Source: Phycisphaerales bacterium (GTDB lineage: Bacteria; Planctomycetota; Phycisphaerae; Phycisphaerales; UBA1924). Taken from it: a stretch of 64,000 nucleotides of DNA. The DNA lies in assembly GCA_022843545.1 (NCBI GenBank), contig JALHNL010000001.1, forward strand, positions 57,581 to 121,580, given 5' to 3'. The notes beneath the pieces were generated by a model. That model saw nothing but the letters and a program-made list of their open reading frames with translations, had not been told where the DNA came from and searched no databases. The position numbers and the translations under genes are program-made. This document shows positions 34,743 to 44,703 of the stretch, piece after piece (positions within the stretch are counted from its first letter, which is position 1; every line of letters starts with the position of its first letter).

Positions 34743-35756
34743 GTGAAGACCCGCCCAAGTCTTGCTCTCGCCCTGTTTGCCGCCGCCTTTGCCGGACCGG
34801 CGCTCGCCCGCGACCCGGAGCTGGTGCTGGTGCCGCCGGCGGAGCCCATCGGCGGCCCGGACTCGCCCGTGAGGCAGCCCAAGGTGGCCCCCCCGGTGAC
34901 GGCGCCGGCCGACGAGGGGCGGTCAAAGCTGAGCGCGGAAGGCGAGGCCCCGGCCGAGGAACCCTCCAAGTGGTGGACGTTGACGGTGGGGTTCGACATC
35001 GTGACCGCGTACTACGGGCGCGGGTTCATCGTTGAGGATGACGGCTTCATCTTCCAGCCCTATGCGTCGTTCGCGGCAGAGGCCCTGACCTGGGAGGGCG
35101 GCGGGCTGACGTTTGACGTGGGCACGTGGAACAGCGTGCACAGCGAGGAGACCGACGCGGACCTGCTGGGCAGCAGCAGCGTGGACGCCTGGTTCGAGTG
35201 CGACCTGCTTACGGGTGCGACCGTGGAGGTCGAGCCGTTCAGCGTGCGTCTGAGCTACGCCATGTACGCCAATCCCAACCGCGGCGCGGACCCGATCCAC
35301 GAGTTCATCGCGACGATCGCGCTCGATGACTCGGGCTGGATGGGCGACTTCGCCCTCAACCCGGCGATCACGATCGCGCAGGAACTGGGGGATGACTCGG
35401 GCGACGGCTTCGACGGCCATGGGACGTACTTTGAAGCGGGCGTGACGCCCGGCGTGACGTTTGACCTGGGCCCCATCAAGGAGGCCCGGCTGAACTTCCC
35501 GATGCTGATCGGGCTGTCGATCAACGACTACTACCAGTTCGAGAACACCGCCGGGCGCGTCGAAGGCGACACGTTCGGCTACTTCCAGGGCGGGGCCCGC
35601 CTGCTGATCCCGCTGCCCATGCCGGAGGGGTGGGGAGCGTGGACCTTCAGCGCGGGCGTAAGCGTGATCGTCTTCGGCGACGGGCTGGAAGAGAACAACG
35701 CTGACGACCGCGACACGCGGGTGCTGGGCCTGTTCGGGGTGAGCGCGTCGTTCTGA
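34743..35756 (+). CDS. Outer-membrane beta-barrel-like protein
   Basis: A 337-aa exported protein with a signal peptide (LALALFAAAFAGPALARD) and a Pro-rich spacer, then alternating amphipathic strands (VGFDIVTAYYGRGF, WEGGGLTFDVGTWNSV, VRLSYAMYANPN, YFQGGARLLIPLP) ending in VLGLFGVSASF, with the terminal Phe typical of barrels inserted by the BAM complex. The start is GTG 34743, with GGAG 5 nt upstream. It could be a porin or a MipA/OmpV-like barrel; no specific substrate can be read. Confidence 0.7.
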   Translation: MKTRPSLALALFAAAFAGPALARDPELVLVPPAEPIGGPDSPVRQPKVAPPVTAPADEGRSKLSAEGEAPAEEPSKWWTLTVGFDIVTAYYGRGFIVEDDGFIFQPYASFAAEALTWEGGGLTFDVGTWNSVHSEETDADLLGSSSVDAWFECDLLTGATVEVEPFSVRLSYAMYANPNRGADPIHEFIATIALDDSGWMGDFALNPAITIAQELGDDSGDGFDGHGTYFEAGVTPGVTFDLGPIKEARLNFPMLIGLSINDYYQFENTAGRVEGDTFGYFQGGARLLIPLPMPEGWGAWTFSAGVSVIVFGDGLEENNADDRDTRVLGLFGVSASF

Positions 35757-35812
35757 TGCGCGGCTTGGGGTTCTGTTATCGATGTGTTTGTACGCAACCA
35801 GGGGCATGATTC

Positions 35813-37543
35813 ATGAAGTTCAGTCTCTCCCACAAGATGCTGGGGCTGGTGGGGATCGCGATCGTCGGGCTGCTGGCTTTCGGCGCGACCACGATGTTCA
35901 CGCTCAGGGCCGTGAAGGTGAACGGCCCGCTGTACGCGCAGATCGTGACGGGCAAGGACCTGATCGCGGACATCCTACCGCCGCCGGCGTACATCATCGA
36001 GAGCAAGCTGACGGTGCTGGAGATGCTCACGACGGACGAGGCGGAGCGGCTGAGGACGCTTGAGCAGCGGATGACGCAGCTCGAGAAGGACTTCAACGCG
36101 CGCCGGGAGTACTGGAACCAGAACCTGGGCGAAGGCGAGATGAAGACGGAGTTGCTCACCGACTCGGCCCGGCCGGCGGAGAGCTTCTTCACGCTGTACC
36201 GGACGAAGTTCCTGCCCGCGCTTTCGGCGGGCAAGAAGGACGAAGCGTCGGCGCTGGCCCTTGGCGCGATGGACGCGGAGTACGTGAAGCACCGCGCCGC
36301 GATCGACCGCGTGGTGGCGAAGGCCACCGCGTTCGCTTCGGCGAACGAGTCGCAGGCCGCGGCGGTCACGGCTTCGCGCACGACGCTCCTGATCGTCGCG
36401 GCGGCGGGCGTGGTGGTGGGCGTGCTGGTTCTGGCGGGGGTGGTGATCCGGTCGATCTCGCGGTCGGTGTCGCGCGTGGTGGCGGGGATGAACGCGCTCT
36501 CGGCCGGCGACCTGACGGCGCGGATCAACGTGACGTCCACGGACGAGTTCGGGCTGATCGCGGGGCTGTACAACCGCTCGGCGGACGCGCTCTCATCCAT
36601 GATCGCGGATATGTCCAAGGCCGCTCAGGAGGTGGCCGCGGCGGCCACGCAGATCGCGGGCTCGGCTGAGGAGACGGCCAGCGGGATGAAGCTGCAGCAG
36701 GACCAGACAGCGCAGGCGAGTGCGGCGATCGAGGAACTGAATTCGATGGCGATGCAGGTGGCGAAGAAGAGCGCCGAGGCGTCCACGGCGGCCTCGTCCT
36801 CGGGCGAGCAGGCGACGCAGGGCGGCTCGGTCGTGCAGAAGACCATCGAGGAGATGAAGGGGATCGCGGAGCGCGTGAGCGCGTCGGCGGCGTCGGTGTC
36901 GGAACTGGGCAAGAAGAGCGAGCAAATCGGGCAGATCGTGAGCGTCATCAACGACATCGCGGATCAGACCAACCTGCTGGCGCTCAACGCGGCGATCGAG
37001 GCGGCCCGCGCCGGCGAGCATGGGCGGGGCTTTGCGGTGGTGGCCGACGAGGTGCGCAAGCTCGCCGAACGCACCACCAAGGCGACCAAGGAAGTGGCCG
37101 AGAGCATCGACCAGATCCAGGCCGGGACGCGCGACGCGGTGGCGCAGATTCAGAGCGGCACGGAGCGGGTGACGGGCGGCGTGGAACTGGCGGGCACGGC
37201 GGGCCAGGCCCTTCAGCAGATCGTCGAGGCCTCCTCGGAGGTGCAGACGATGGTGCAGGCCATCACCTCGGCGGTGCAGCAGCAGGGCGAGGCGGGCGAG
37301 GCGATCGCCCGCAACATCGCGGAGATCAACAAGGTGACCAACGAGTCCGCGGAGGGCTCGAGGCAGGCGGCGCTGGCGGCCACGCAGCTTTCGAGCCGGG
37401 CGGAGCAGTTGAGGCAGATGGTCCAGCGGTTCAAAACCGCGCCCTCAGCGGAGCAGCCGGCGGAGAAGGCGACGAACGCCAAGGCCGCGGCGAAGCGTGC
37501 CGCCGCGAAAGCGGTGGCTCGGCGGGCCGAGCCCGTGACGTGA
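35813..37543 (+). CDS. Methyl-accepting chemotaxis protein
   Basis: A 576-aa chemoreceptor: N-terminal membrane helix (9-30), a 150-residue periplasmic four-helix-type sensor (about 35-180, with [14 protein letters not shown]), second membrane helix (about 185-208), HAMP domain (about 209-262, [20 protein letters not shown]) and cytoplasmic signalling domain with the conserved tip [20 protein letters not shown]. An Ala/Lys-rich tail ([17 protein letters not shown]) replaces the CheR-binding pentapeptide. No che genes are near it. Confidence 0.92.
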   Translation: MKFSLSHKMLGLVGIAIVGLLAFGATTMFTLRAVKVNGPLYAQIVTGKDLIADILPPPAYIIESKLTVLEMLTTDEAERLRTLEQRMTQLEKDFNARREYWNQNLGEGEMKTELLTDSARPAESFFTLYRTKFLPALSAGKKDEASALALGAMDAEYVKHRAAIDRVVAKATAFASANESQAAAVTASRTTLLIVAAAGVVVGVLVLAGVVIRSISRSVSRVVAGMNALSAGDLTARINVTSTDEFGLIAGLYNRSADALSSMIADMSKAAQEVAAAATQIAGSAEETASGMKLQQDQTAQASAAIEELNSMAMQVAKKSAEASTAASSSGEQATQGGSVVQKTIEEMKGIAERVSASAASVSELGKKSEQIGQIVSVINDIADQTNLLALNAAIEAARAGEHGRGFAVVADEVRKLAERTTKATKEVAESIDQIQAGTRDAVAQIQSGTERVTGGVELAGTAGQALQQIVEASSEVQTMVQAITSAVQQQGEAGEAIARNIAEINKVTNESAEGSRQAALAATQLSSRAEQLRQMVQRFKTAPSAEQPAEKATNAKAAAKRAAAKAVARRAEPVT

Positions 37544-37572
37544 CCGTGGAGAGTCGCGATCTACACTGAGGC

Positions 37573-37944
37573 GTGCAGGACCTGCCGATCATTCTGGGCA
37601 CCCTGGCGGTCGTCTTGGGCGGCGGGGTGTTCATCTTTTTCTATTGGCGGAAGACCTACGGCGTGTGGGCCCGGTCCAAGCCGTCCACGCGGGGCGCTCG
37701 CAAGGCGGGCGATGGCGGCCAGACGGTGGTGACGTGGGACGGGCCCGGCGGAACGGGCGTAACGGCCGGCCTTCACGGCTCATCTGACCTTACACCAAGT
37801 CACGCCACGCCATCCGGCGAGGTCGGCGGGCACACCGGGCATGGCGGCGCGAGCGGCGGCTGGGAGGCCTCCGACTCAGGCGGTTCGGCGGGTGACGGAG
37901 GAGGCGGTGACGGCGGAGGGGGCGGGGGCGGCGGGGGAGATTGA
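37573..37944 (+). CDS. Small membrane protein with Gly-rich tail
   Basis: A 123-aa protein with one N-terminal span (IILGTLAVVLGGGVFIFFYW) and a low-complexity C-terminal half of Gly, Ser and Asp, ending in a long glycine run broken by Asp. It starts with GTG 37573, 5 nt after TACACT. Its stop overlaps the start of the phosphatase gene (TTGA), so the two are coupled; a membrane anchor or partner for the phosphatase is a plausible inference. Confidence 0.6.
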   Translation: MQDLPIILGTLAVVLGGGVFIFFYWRKTYGVWARSKPSTRGARKAGDGGQTVVTWDGPGGTGVTAGLHGSSDLTPSHATPSGEVGGHTGHGGASGGWEASDSGGSAGDGGGGDGGGGGGGGGD

Positions 37945-39287
37945 CCGACCTACCAACAGACATGTCCGAACCGCTTTCCAACCCGAACAGCCACGCGATC
38001 ACCGACGACCCCCTTCCGGGCGCGACACCCGAGTCTCGCCAGCGCCTGAATGACGTCGTCTCGCTCATGCGCGAGATGAGCACGCACACCGACCCGAACG
38101 AACTGGTGAAGGCGTACGGCCGACGCATGCGGACGTTGTGGCACGGCGACGGCATTCTGTCGATGTCGCGCCGTGAGTTGTCGTACCCCCACTTTCGAAT
38201 CACGCGGTGGTCGGGGTGGGGCGACAGCCAGCCTGACCCGTGGCGAGAGCGCGACAAGCTCCCGCTGCTCAAGGGCGGCTTGCTGGCGGACCTGCTGTAC
38301 GCGGGCGAGGCGCGGATCATCAACGATCTGGCGATCGACCCGGGCGACCCCGCCGCGCCTTACCTCCAGAACGTCCGCTCGATCAACGTGGTGCCGCACT
38401 TTGACAGCGGTCATGCGTTGAACATGGTGATCCAGTTCTCGCGTGAGGGCGCGTTTGACGCGGAGCGATTCCCCGAACTGGTATGGCTGTCAAATCTGTT
38501 CGGGCGCGGGGTGAACAACATGGTGCTGTCGCGCCGGCTGCGCGACGCTTATGACGAGATCGACCGCGAACTCAAGGTCGTGGGCGACATCCAGCAGAGC
38601 CTGCTTCCGCGCGAACTGCCGGAACTGCGGACGCTGGAACTGGCCACGTACTACCAGACTTCGCGCCGCGCCGGGGGCGACTACTTCGACTTCTTCCGCC
38701 TGCCCGACGACCGCTTGGGCATCCTTCTCGCCGACGTTTCGGGGCATGGCACGCCCGCGGCGGTGCTGATGGCGGTGCTGCACGCGCTGGCCCATCAGTT
38801 CCCCGGCGCGCCCGAGCCCGCCAGCAGGGTGCTCACGTACATCAACGAGCAGCTCTGCACCCGCTACACGGACGGGGGCACGTTTGTGACGGCGATCTAT
38901 GGCGTGTACGACGACAAGACGCGGGAGTTCCGCTTCGCCAGCGCGGGGCACAACCCGCCCCTGCTGATCCGCAAGAGCGGCGGCGGTGTGGACCTGCTTC
39001 GGGGCACCGGGCTGCCGCTGGGCATCGTGCCCGACACCGACTTCGGCGACGACGCGGTGACGCTTGCGCCGGGCGACCAGTTGGTGCTCTACACCGATGG
39101 GATCACCGAAACGCGCGGCGTGAGCGGGCCGGCGATGTTCGGCGAGGACGGGCTTGCGGCGGCGGCGCGGCGCGGCACGGGCTCTCCGGCCGAGGTGCTG
39201 GGACAGGTGCTGGATGAACTGGCCACCTTCAGCGGCGGGGCGGCGCAGGTGGACGACCGGACGCTGATCCTGGCGCGCGCCAAGTAA
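37941..39287 (+). CDS. GAF-SpoIIE (PP2C-type) serine phosphatase
   Basis: A 448-aa cytoplasmic protein: a GAF-like sensor domain (about 25-195) and a SpoIIE/RsbU-type PP2C domain (about 215-447) with metal ligands in RRAGGDYFDFF, LLADVSGHGTPAAVLMA, and LVLYTDGITETRG. Such phosphatases act on anti-sigma-factor antagonists in partner-switching pathways; no antagonist gene is nearby. The start is taken as TTG 37941, which overlaps the previous stop and follows GGGGGAG; ATG 37962 is the alternative but has no ribosome site. Confidence 0.87.
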   Translation: MTDLPTDMSEPLSNPNSHAITDDPLPGATPESRQRLNDVVSLMREMSTHTDPNELVKAYGRRMRTLWHGDGILSMSRRELSYPHFRITRWSGWGDSQPDPWRERDKLPLLKGGLLADLLYAGEARIINDLAIDPGDPAAPYLQNVRSINVVPHFDSGHALNMVIQFSREGAFDAERFPELVWLSNLFGRGVNNMVLSRRLRDAYDEIDRELKVVGDIQQSLLPRELPELRTLELATYYQTSRRAGGDYFDFFRLPDDRLGILLADVSGHGTPAAVLMAVLHALAHQFPGAPEPASRVLTYINEQLCTRYTDGGTFVTAIYGVYDDKTREFRFASAGHNPPLLIRKSGGGVDLLRGTGLPLGIVPDTDFGDDAVTLAPGDQLVLYTDGITETRGVSGPAMFGEDGLAAAARRGTGSPAEVLGQVLDELATFSGGAAQVDDRTLILARAK

Positions 39288-39839
39288 TCACGACTTGCGC
39301 TTGAGTTGGAAGACCGCGTGGCCGGTGACCTTGCCGCCGGTCATGGATCGCCACTCCTGGGTGATCGTGCCGTCAGGGTTGAAGATGAGCGACAGCTCCG
39401 CCATGTACTCCTTGTTGGCGTCGATCAGGTTGGTGACGCCGTCGGAGTAGAAGTCGAGGCGGCCGGCCCCGGGGCTGGTGCAGCGCATGCGGGGCTGGTT
39501 GCCCTGCGCGCAGTAGTGCGTGACGAGCAGGTCGGGCCCGTCGAGGTGGTAGAGGTTGGTCATCTCGTGGGCTGAGCCGGGGAACATGATCTCGCGGACG
39601 ACCGAACCGGCGGATGACACCGCGAACACCGAGGCCAGTTGCCCGGCGTTCTCCCCCTCTGCCCAGACCCACTCGCCCGCGAGGCTCTTGACACGGTCGA
39701 GCGTCGCGGCCTCACGCTGCGCGTCAGCCTTCGCGACCACGCGAACGGCGATTGGGGAGTTCTGGGCCGTGCGTTCGGACGTCTGGCAACCGGTCAGAAC
39801 GGGCAAGGCGAGCAAACCAGCGATCAGGAGCGTGCGCAT
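39288..39839 (-). CDS. Lipoprotein of unknown function
   Basis: A 183-aa lipoprotein (signal LLIAGLLALPVLTGCQ, Cys about 17). The mature part has a beta-rich domain: LAGEWVWAEGENAGQLASV, GPDLLVTHYCAQGNQPRMRC, GHAVFQLKRK, a pattern similar to small lipocalin/DUF1579-like proteins. Start ATG 39839 has GGGAGG 6 nt upstream. It converges with the phosphatase gene (adjacent stops). Confidence 0.7.
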   Translation of the reverse strand: MRTLLIAGLLALPVLTGCQTSERTAQNSPIAVRVVAKADAQREAATLDRVKSLAGEWVWAEGENAGQLASVFAVSSAGSVVREIMFPGSAHEMTNLYHLDGPDLLVTHYCAQGNQPRMRCTSPGAGRLDFYSDGVTNLIDANKEYMAELSLIFNPDGTITQEWRSMTGGKVTGHAVFQLKRKS

Positions 39840-39950
39840 AACTGCCTCCCAAGAACGACCGCGCGGGTGCACAAAGCGCGGGCTTTCAGATTACCCGCAA
39901 TCCACGTGTGGTGTCTGGCAGTCCGGGCCGCGGTTCGGTATTCTGGAGCT

Positions 39951-41369
39951 GTGCCCCCCTCCCCCCCCACCCCGCCTGTTCCGCCCTCCGCGGCGAGGCC
40001 GCTGACACGCCGCCTGGCGATGGGCGCTGGGCTGTCGTGGAATCGGCAGAGCCAGTACGCGGCGGATGAGGCGGTGGAGTCGTGCGGGGTGAGTCTGGCC
40101 GACAACGGGGGCAGCGCGTGCGATCTGGCGATCGTGTTCGTCAGCCCGCACCATGTGAGCAGCATGACGCAGGTGGCCAGAGCCGTGCAGCGCGGGCTGG
40201 GCGCGCGCTGCGTGGTGGGCTGCTCGGCGGAGGCGGTGATCGGGGGGGCGCAGGAACTCGAGGGTGTCGCGGGCATTTCGGTGCTGGCGGGCTCGCTGCC
40301 GGGCGTGGGGCTCACGCCGTTCTCATCGGATGATCTTCCGCCCACGCTCGCGGGTCCGGGCTCCGCCGATGCGGGCGAGGAGGACCTGGCGCTGCTGGCC
40401 GACGCGGTGGGCATGACGCCCGCTCACCGGGGCACGCTTTTGTTCGTTGACCCGTTCACCACGCCGCTGATGGCGGTGATCTCCGGGCTGGCCAAGGCGC
40501 GGGCGATGTGCTCGCCCGGTGGCGCGGGCCGGCCCGGCGGGGGTGGAGTGGTCGGCATCGACCCCGACGGTCAGATCGTGGGCTCAACTCGGCGCAGCGC
40601 GATCCTCGGGGGCGTGTGCTCGGCGGCGCGGGGCCCGGGCGGCGGCAACGCGATGATCCTCAACGACCGGGTGGTGACCGAGGGCGTGGTGGGCGTGTCG
40701 CTCTCGGGGCAGGTGCGAATGGACACGGTGGTGTCGCAGGGGTGCCGGCCCATCGGCCCGCCCCTGGTGGTCACCAGCGCCAAGGGGCAGGTGATCCGCA
40801 TGCTGGGCGGCAAGCCCGCGCTCGACTGCGTCCACAGCGCGATCAGCACGCTCAGCGAACACCAGCGGCAGACCATGCTCTCGCGCGGGCTGATGCTCGG
40901 GCGGGTGGTGGATGAGTACCGCGATCACTTCGGCCCCGGCGACTACCTCATCCGCGCCGTCACCGGGGTGAACAAGGACGAGTCGGCGATCCTGCTGAGC
41001 GACCGCGTGAGCGTGGGGCAGACCGTGCGGTTCCACGTGCGCGACGCGAAGACCGCCGACGCCGACCTGGCGATGCTCATGGACGCACAGGCCCTGCACG
41101 GGCGCCCGGCCGGCGCGCTGCTCGTGAGTTGCAACCAGCGCGGCACCCGTGTCTTCTCGCAGAAGGATCACGACGCGATGACGATCCAGCGGGCCTTCCG
41201 CGACCATGAGGCCGGCGAGCAGAAGGCCCGCGGGGGCGAACCGCTGGGGCCCGGCCACCGCCTGGTCCCGCTTGCCGGCATGTTCGCGGCGGGCGAGATC
41301 GGCCCGATCGGCGACGGCGTGTTCTTGCACGGGCAGACGGCGTGCGTGGCGGTGTTCAGGGAGGCGTGA
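39951..41369 (+). CDS. FIST-domain sensor protein
   Basis: A 472-aa protein with FIST N and FIST C domains: CDLAIVFVSPHHVSSMTQVA and VVGCSAEAVIGGAQELEG in the N-terminal part, and the C-terminal FIST_C from about 240 (LLMGRVVDEY-like ending, DYLIRAVTGVNKDESAILL, GALLVSCNQRGTRVF). FIST domains bind small ligands, possibly amino acids, in signalling. It is free-standing here, close to a chemoreceptor and a SpoIIE phosphatase. GTG 39951 lies 6 nt after TATTCT; GGAG in between could also serve as a ribosome site. Confidence 0.85.
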   Translation: MPPSPPTPPVPPSAARPLTRRLAMGAGLSWNRQSQYAADEAVESCGVSLADNGGSACDLAIVFVSPHHVSSMTQVARAVQRGLGARCVVGCSAEAVIGGAQELEGVAGISVLAGSLPGVGLTPFSSDDLPPTLAGPGSADAGEEDLALLADAVGMTPAHRGTLLFVDPFTTPLMAVISGLAKARAMCSPGGAGRPGGGGVVGIDPDGQIVGSTRRSAILGGVCSAARGPGGGNAMILNDRVVTEGVVGVSLSGQVRMDTVVSQGCRPIGPPLVVTSAKGQVIRMLGGKPALDCVHSAISTLSEHQRQTMLSRGLMLGRVVDEYRDHFGPGDYLIRAVTGVNKDESAILLSDRVSVGQTVRFHVRDAKTADADLAMLMDAQALHGRPAGALLVSCNQRGTRVFSQKDHDAMTIQRAFRDHEAGEQKARGGEPLGPGHRLVPLAGMFAAGEIGPIGDGVFLHGQTACVAVFREA

Positions 41370-41432
41370 AGCCTGAGGCTTCAGGCACGCGGGGCTCAGA
41401 CCGCCGCGCGACATGGCCGGCGGCGACCCTTC

Positions 41433-42869
41433 TCACCCCCGCGCGGGCCCCAAGAGCTGCTCCGGCGACTGCAAGAGTTCGATCACCCGCGCCAGCATGA
41501 GCGCCGCCTGGGCTCCGTCCACCACGCGGTGGTCGCAGGCCAGACTGAGCGGGAGGAGTTTGCCCACCGCGATGCCACCGCCGCGGACCACCACCCCGTC
41601 GCGGGCGCGGCCGACGGCGAGGATGCCGCACTCGGGGTAGTTGATGATCGGGGTGGCGAAGCGGCCGGCGTGGCTGCCCACGTTGCTGATGGTGAAGGTG
41701 CTGCCCGAGAGCATCTCCCGGCTGGCGGTGCGGTTGCGGGCCGCGTCGGCGACATGGGTGATGTGCCGCCCGATCTCGAGCACACCCAGCTTGTCGCAGT
41801 CGCGGATGACCGGGACCATGAGGCCCGCGTCGGTGTCGGTGGCGATGCCGATGTGCACGGCGCGGTGGCGGACGATCTCCTCGGCTTGGTCGTCGGTGGT
41901 GGCGTTGAACTCGCCGAACTCGCCCGCCAGGCAGCGGCAGACCGCGCTGGCGACGAACGGGAGGAACGACACCTTCTCGCCGCTGGCGGCGGCCAGGCGC
42001 TTGCGGAGCGCATCCAGGGCCGACACGTCCGCCTCGTCCATGACGGTGAAGTGGACGGTCTGGCTCACGCTTTCGCGCAGGCGGTTGGCGATGGTGCGGC
42101 GCACCCCGCGGAAGGGAATGCGGGTGGTGTCGCCGGCTGGGGCCGATCCGGCCGGCGCCGCCGCACGCGGCGCGGGGGTGGCGGGCTTGGTCTCGGCGGC
42201 GATGGCTGCGTAGAGATCCTGGTCGCCCTTGGGGGCCCTGGGAGCGGGCGGGGGCGCGGCCGGGCGAGATGGCGTGGGCGAACCGCGCTGCGGGGCGGGG
42301 GCGGGCTTGGCGCCACCCGCAGCCGCGCGAACGTCCTTATCGGTGACGCGGCCGGCAAGGCCGGTGCCGGTCACGCTGTCGATGTCCACGCCTAGGTCGC
42401 GCGCCAGCCGGCGCACCGCCGGCGTGGCCAGGGCCTTGCCCGGTTCGGCGCTGATGCCTCCCAGCGCCCCGCCCACCGCCCCCACCACCGTGCCCGCGTC
42501 CTCGGTATGGTGTGAGCCGTTGAGGTTGGCGGCGATCTGCGAGCCCGTGTCGCAGGCGGGTGCGGCCGCGCTCGCCGAGGCCGCGGGCTCGGCGTGAGCG
42601 GAAGCGGAGCCTGCGCCGACATAGGACACCAGCGGATTGCCGACCTTGAGGATCTCGCCCTCGGACCCGTGGAGCTTCTTGATGACGCCGCCGCGGGGCG
42701 ACGGAACCTCGACGACGGCCTTGTCGGTTTCCATGTCGGCGAGGATCTGGTGCTCGTCGACCGTGTCGCCTTCCTTCACCCGCCACTTGAGCAGCTCGGC
42801 CTCGTGCACACCCTCACCCAGGTCGGGGAGGATGAAGACGTTGGGATCGGTGGACTTGGCGTGACCCAT
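41433..42869 (-). CDS. 2-oxoacid dehydrogenase E2 (dihydrolipoamide acyltransferase)
   Basis: A 478-aa E2 component. Lipoyl domain at 10-85 with modified Lys50 in METDKAVVEV; Ala/Pro-rich linker; E1/E3-binding domain at about 140-175 (LATPAVRRLARDLGVDIDSV); second linker; catalytic domain from about 250 with LPFVASAVCRCL and the active-site ACDHRVVDGAQAA. The substrate cannot be told (pyruvate or branched-chain). No E1 or E3 genes lie next to it, unlike in usual operons. ATG 42869 follows GGGAG at 9 nt. Confidence 0.9.
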   Translation of the reverse strand: MGHAKSTDPNVFILPDLGEGVHEAELLKWRVKEGDTVDEHQILADMETDKAVVEVPSPRGGVIKKLHGSEGEILKVGNPLVSYVGAGSASAHAEPAASASAAAPACDTGSQIAANLNGSHHTEDAGTVVGAVGGALGGISAEPGKALATPAVRRLARDLGVDIDSVTGTGLAGRVTDKDVRAAAGGAKPAPAPQRGSPTPSRPAAPPPAPRAPKGDQDLYAAIAAETKPATPAPRAAAPAGSAPAGDTTRIPFRGVRRTIANRLRESVSQTVHFTVMDEADVSALDALRKRLAAASGEKVSFLPFVASAVCRCLAGEFGEFNATTDDQAEEIVRHRAVHIGIATDTDAGLMVPVIRDCDKLGVLEIGRHITHVADAARNRTASREMLSGSTFTISNVGSHAGRFATPIINYPECGILAVGRARDGVVVRGGGIAVGKLLPLSLACDHRVVDGAQAALMLARVIELLQSPEQLLGPARG

Positions 42870-42929
42870 GAAGAAGGCTCCCGGAGAACGCGCGAGGAAC
42901 CCCGCGCGGTGTCCCTTAGGATACCCGCA

Positions 42930-43772
42930 ATGCACGACCAACTCCCGCTTGTGGATGTCGCCCGGCTTGAGGAGGCCCGCCTCGCCCGCGCCTGGACCGA
43001 ACTGGCCGACGAGCACGTCCCGTGGTGCGGCGGAGTCATGGCTTGCGGCGCCCCCGGGCTGTGGTGCAATTCGGCGGTGGGCGCCGGGATGAGCGGCCCA
43101 GTCCAGGACGCGGACCTTGAGGTCCAGAGGCTGAGAGCGTTCTACGAGGAGAAGGGCATCGAGCCCCGCCTCGAACTGGCCCCGTTCGCGGACGAGACGC
43201 TGCGGGCGGCGCTGGAGCGGGCCGGGTTCGTCATCCGGATGTTCGAGATGGTCTTTGCCCGCGAGTTGCGGATGGACGAACAGGTGAGCCCCGTCGTGCC
43301 CGTCCCGGGCGATCTCACGCTCGAGGTGCTTGACGTGAACGATCGCGCCAGTCTGCGTGAAGCCGCTGAGGTGGTCTTCAGCGGGTTTCTGGCCAAAGGC
43401 CAGAAACCCACCGATGCCGAGCACGAGTTCTTCGAGCGCAACGCCCGCCACCCCGCCTGCGTGACGCTCCTGGCGCGGGTGAACAAGCGGCTAGCCGGCG
43501 TGTCGGCGCAGGAACTCCGCGGGCAAGGCGCGGAGGTCACCGCGCTGTTTGGGGCGGTCACCGCGCCCGAGTTCCGCCGTCGAGGTGTGCAGCAGGCCAT
43601 GCTGGCCTGGCGGCTCAATCACGCGGGCCGGGCCGGCGCTCGCCTGGCCACCATCGGCTCCAAACCCGGCGTCGCCACCGAGCGCAACGTCCGCCGCATG
43701 GGGTTCTTTCATGCGTACACGAAGGTGGCGCTGGTGCGGCCGGGTGCGGGGCTTCAGGGGGTTCGGGGGTAG
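42930..43772 (+). CDS. GNAT-family acetyltransferase
   Basis: A 280-aa protein with an N-terminal helper half and a C-terminal GNAT fold: VTALFGAVTAPEFRRRGVQQ carries the acetyl-CoA-binding R-x-x-G-V/A motif, followed by LATIGSKPGVATERNVRRMGF. TAGGAT is 7 nt before ATG 42930, in a 60-bp divergent region with the E2 gene. The substrate is unknown. Confidence 0.8.
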   Translation: MHDQLPLVDVARLEEARLARAWTELADEHVPWCGGVMACGAPGLWCNSAVGAGMSGPVQDADLEVQRLRAFYEEKGIEPRLELAPFADETLRAALERAGFVIRMFEMVFARELRMDEQVSPVVPVPGDLTLEVLDVNDRASLREAAEVVFSGFLAKGQKPTDAEHEFFERNARHPACVTLLARVNKRLAGVSAQELRGQGAEVTALFGAVTAPEFRRRGVQQAMLAWRLNHAGRAGARLATIGSKPGVATERNVRRMGFFHAYTKVALVRPGAGLQGVRG

Positions 43773-43819
43773 CGCGGTGTGCGCCGTGATTCGCACGCGG
43801 CCGCATACCCTCCGCGTCC

Positions 43820-44581
43820 ATGCCCGGCACACTTCCTCTGCGTCAATACGACCTGGTCCTCTGCGACATCGACGGATGCCTCGTCAGCGAGGGGCAGGAG
43901 GCGTTTGACCTGCGTGCGCTGGCTCTGGTGCGCGAGCACAATCGCCTGGCCGTGGAGCGCGGCGACCGTCCGCTGGTGACCGTGTGCTCCGGGCGGCCGC
44001 AACCCTTTGCCGAGAGCATGTGCCGCCTGATCGGCAACATGCTCATGCCGTGCGTGTGCGAAAACGGCGCGTGGGTGTATCACCCGGGCACGAACGTGTA
44101 TGAACTGGACCCGGCGATCTCGCCCGCGCACCTGGAGGCGGTGGGCGAACTCTCGCGGTGGGCTCGGCTTCAGTTCGGCCCGCACGGCGTGACCCAGCAG
44201 CCCGGCAAGACCGCGAGCGTCACGCTGTTTCATCGGGACACCGCCTACCTGCGGGGCGAGGTGTTCCCGGCTGTCGCGGCACACTGCGAGGCCATGCGCT
44301 GGCCATTTCGCGTGAGCATGACGTGGCTGTACATCAACTGTGACCTGACGCACGTGAGCAAGGGCACGGGGCTGGACCGCCTGCTCAAGGGCGCGAACCT
44401 GCCCAAGTCCAGGCTCGCGGGCATCGGCGACACCACGGGTGACCTGTGCATCGCGCAGCGCGTGGCGCACTTCGCGTGCCCCTCCAACGCGGCCGCGGCG
44501 ATCAAGGAGCACGCGCACTACATCTCGCCCAAGCCCGAGGCGGAGGGCGTGGTGGACATCTTGGCCCGATTGGTGGGCTGA
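43820..44581 (+). CDS. HAD-superfamily phosphatase (Cof/phosphoglycolate-phosphatase-like)
   Basis: A 253-aa hydrolase. Motif I is LVLCDIDGCLV (nucleophile Asp and acid Asp), motif II VTVCSGRPQP, motif III Lys in HVSKGTGLDRLL, motif IV GIGDTTGDLCIA. The inserted cap (about 80-185) fits the C2b type of HAD-IIB sugar or phosphoglycolate phosphatases. TACCCT is 8 nt before ATG 43820. It is followed by a CBS protein in the same direction. Confidence 0.85.
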   Translation: MPGTLPLRQYDLVLCDIDGCLVSEGQEAFDLRALALVREHNRLAVERGDRPLVTVCSGRPQPFAESMCRLIGNMLMPCVCENGAWVYHPGTNVYELDPAISPAHLEAVGELSRWARLQFGPHGVTQQPGKTASVTLFHRDTAYLRGEVFPAVAAHCEAMRWPFRVSMTWLYINCDLTHVSKGTGLDRLLKGANLPKSRLAGIGDTTGDLCIAQRVAHFACPSNAAAAIKEHAHYISPKPEAEGVVDILARLVG

Positions 44582-44703
44582 AGCCGCTTATCGGACGCCC
44601 CCGGACACCGCAGCCCGCACCCTCCCGACCGCCGGCGACCGGGCGACCGCGTCGGGCTTATCGCGTGGTCGGTCCGTGTCGATACCGCGATACGGGAGCC
44701 GGT

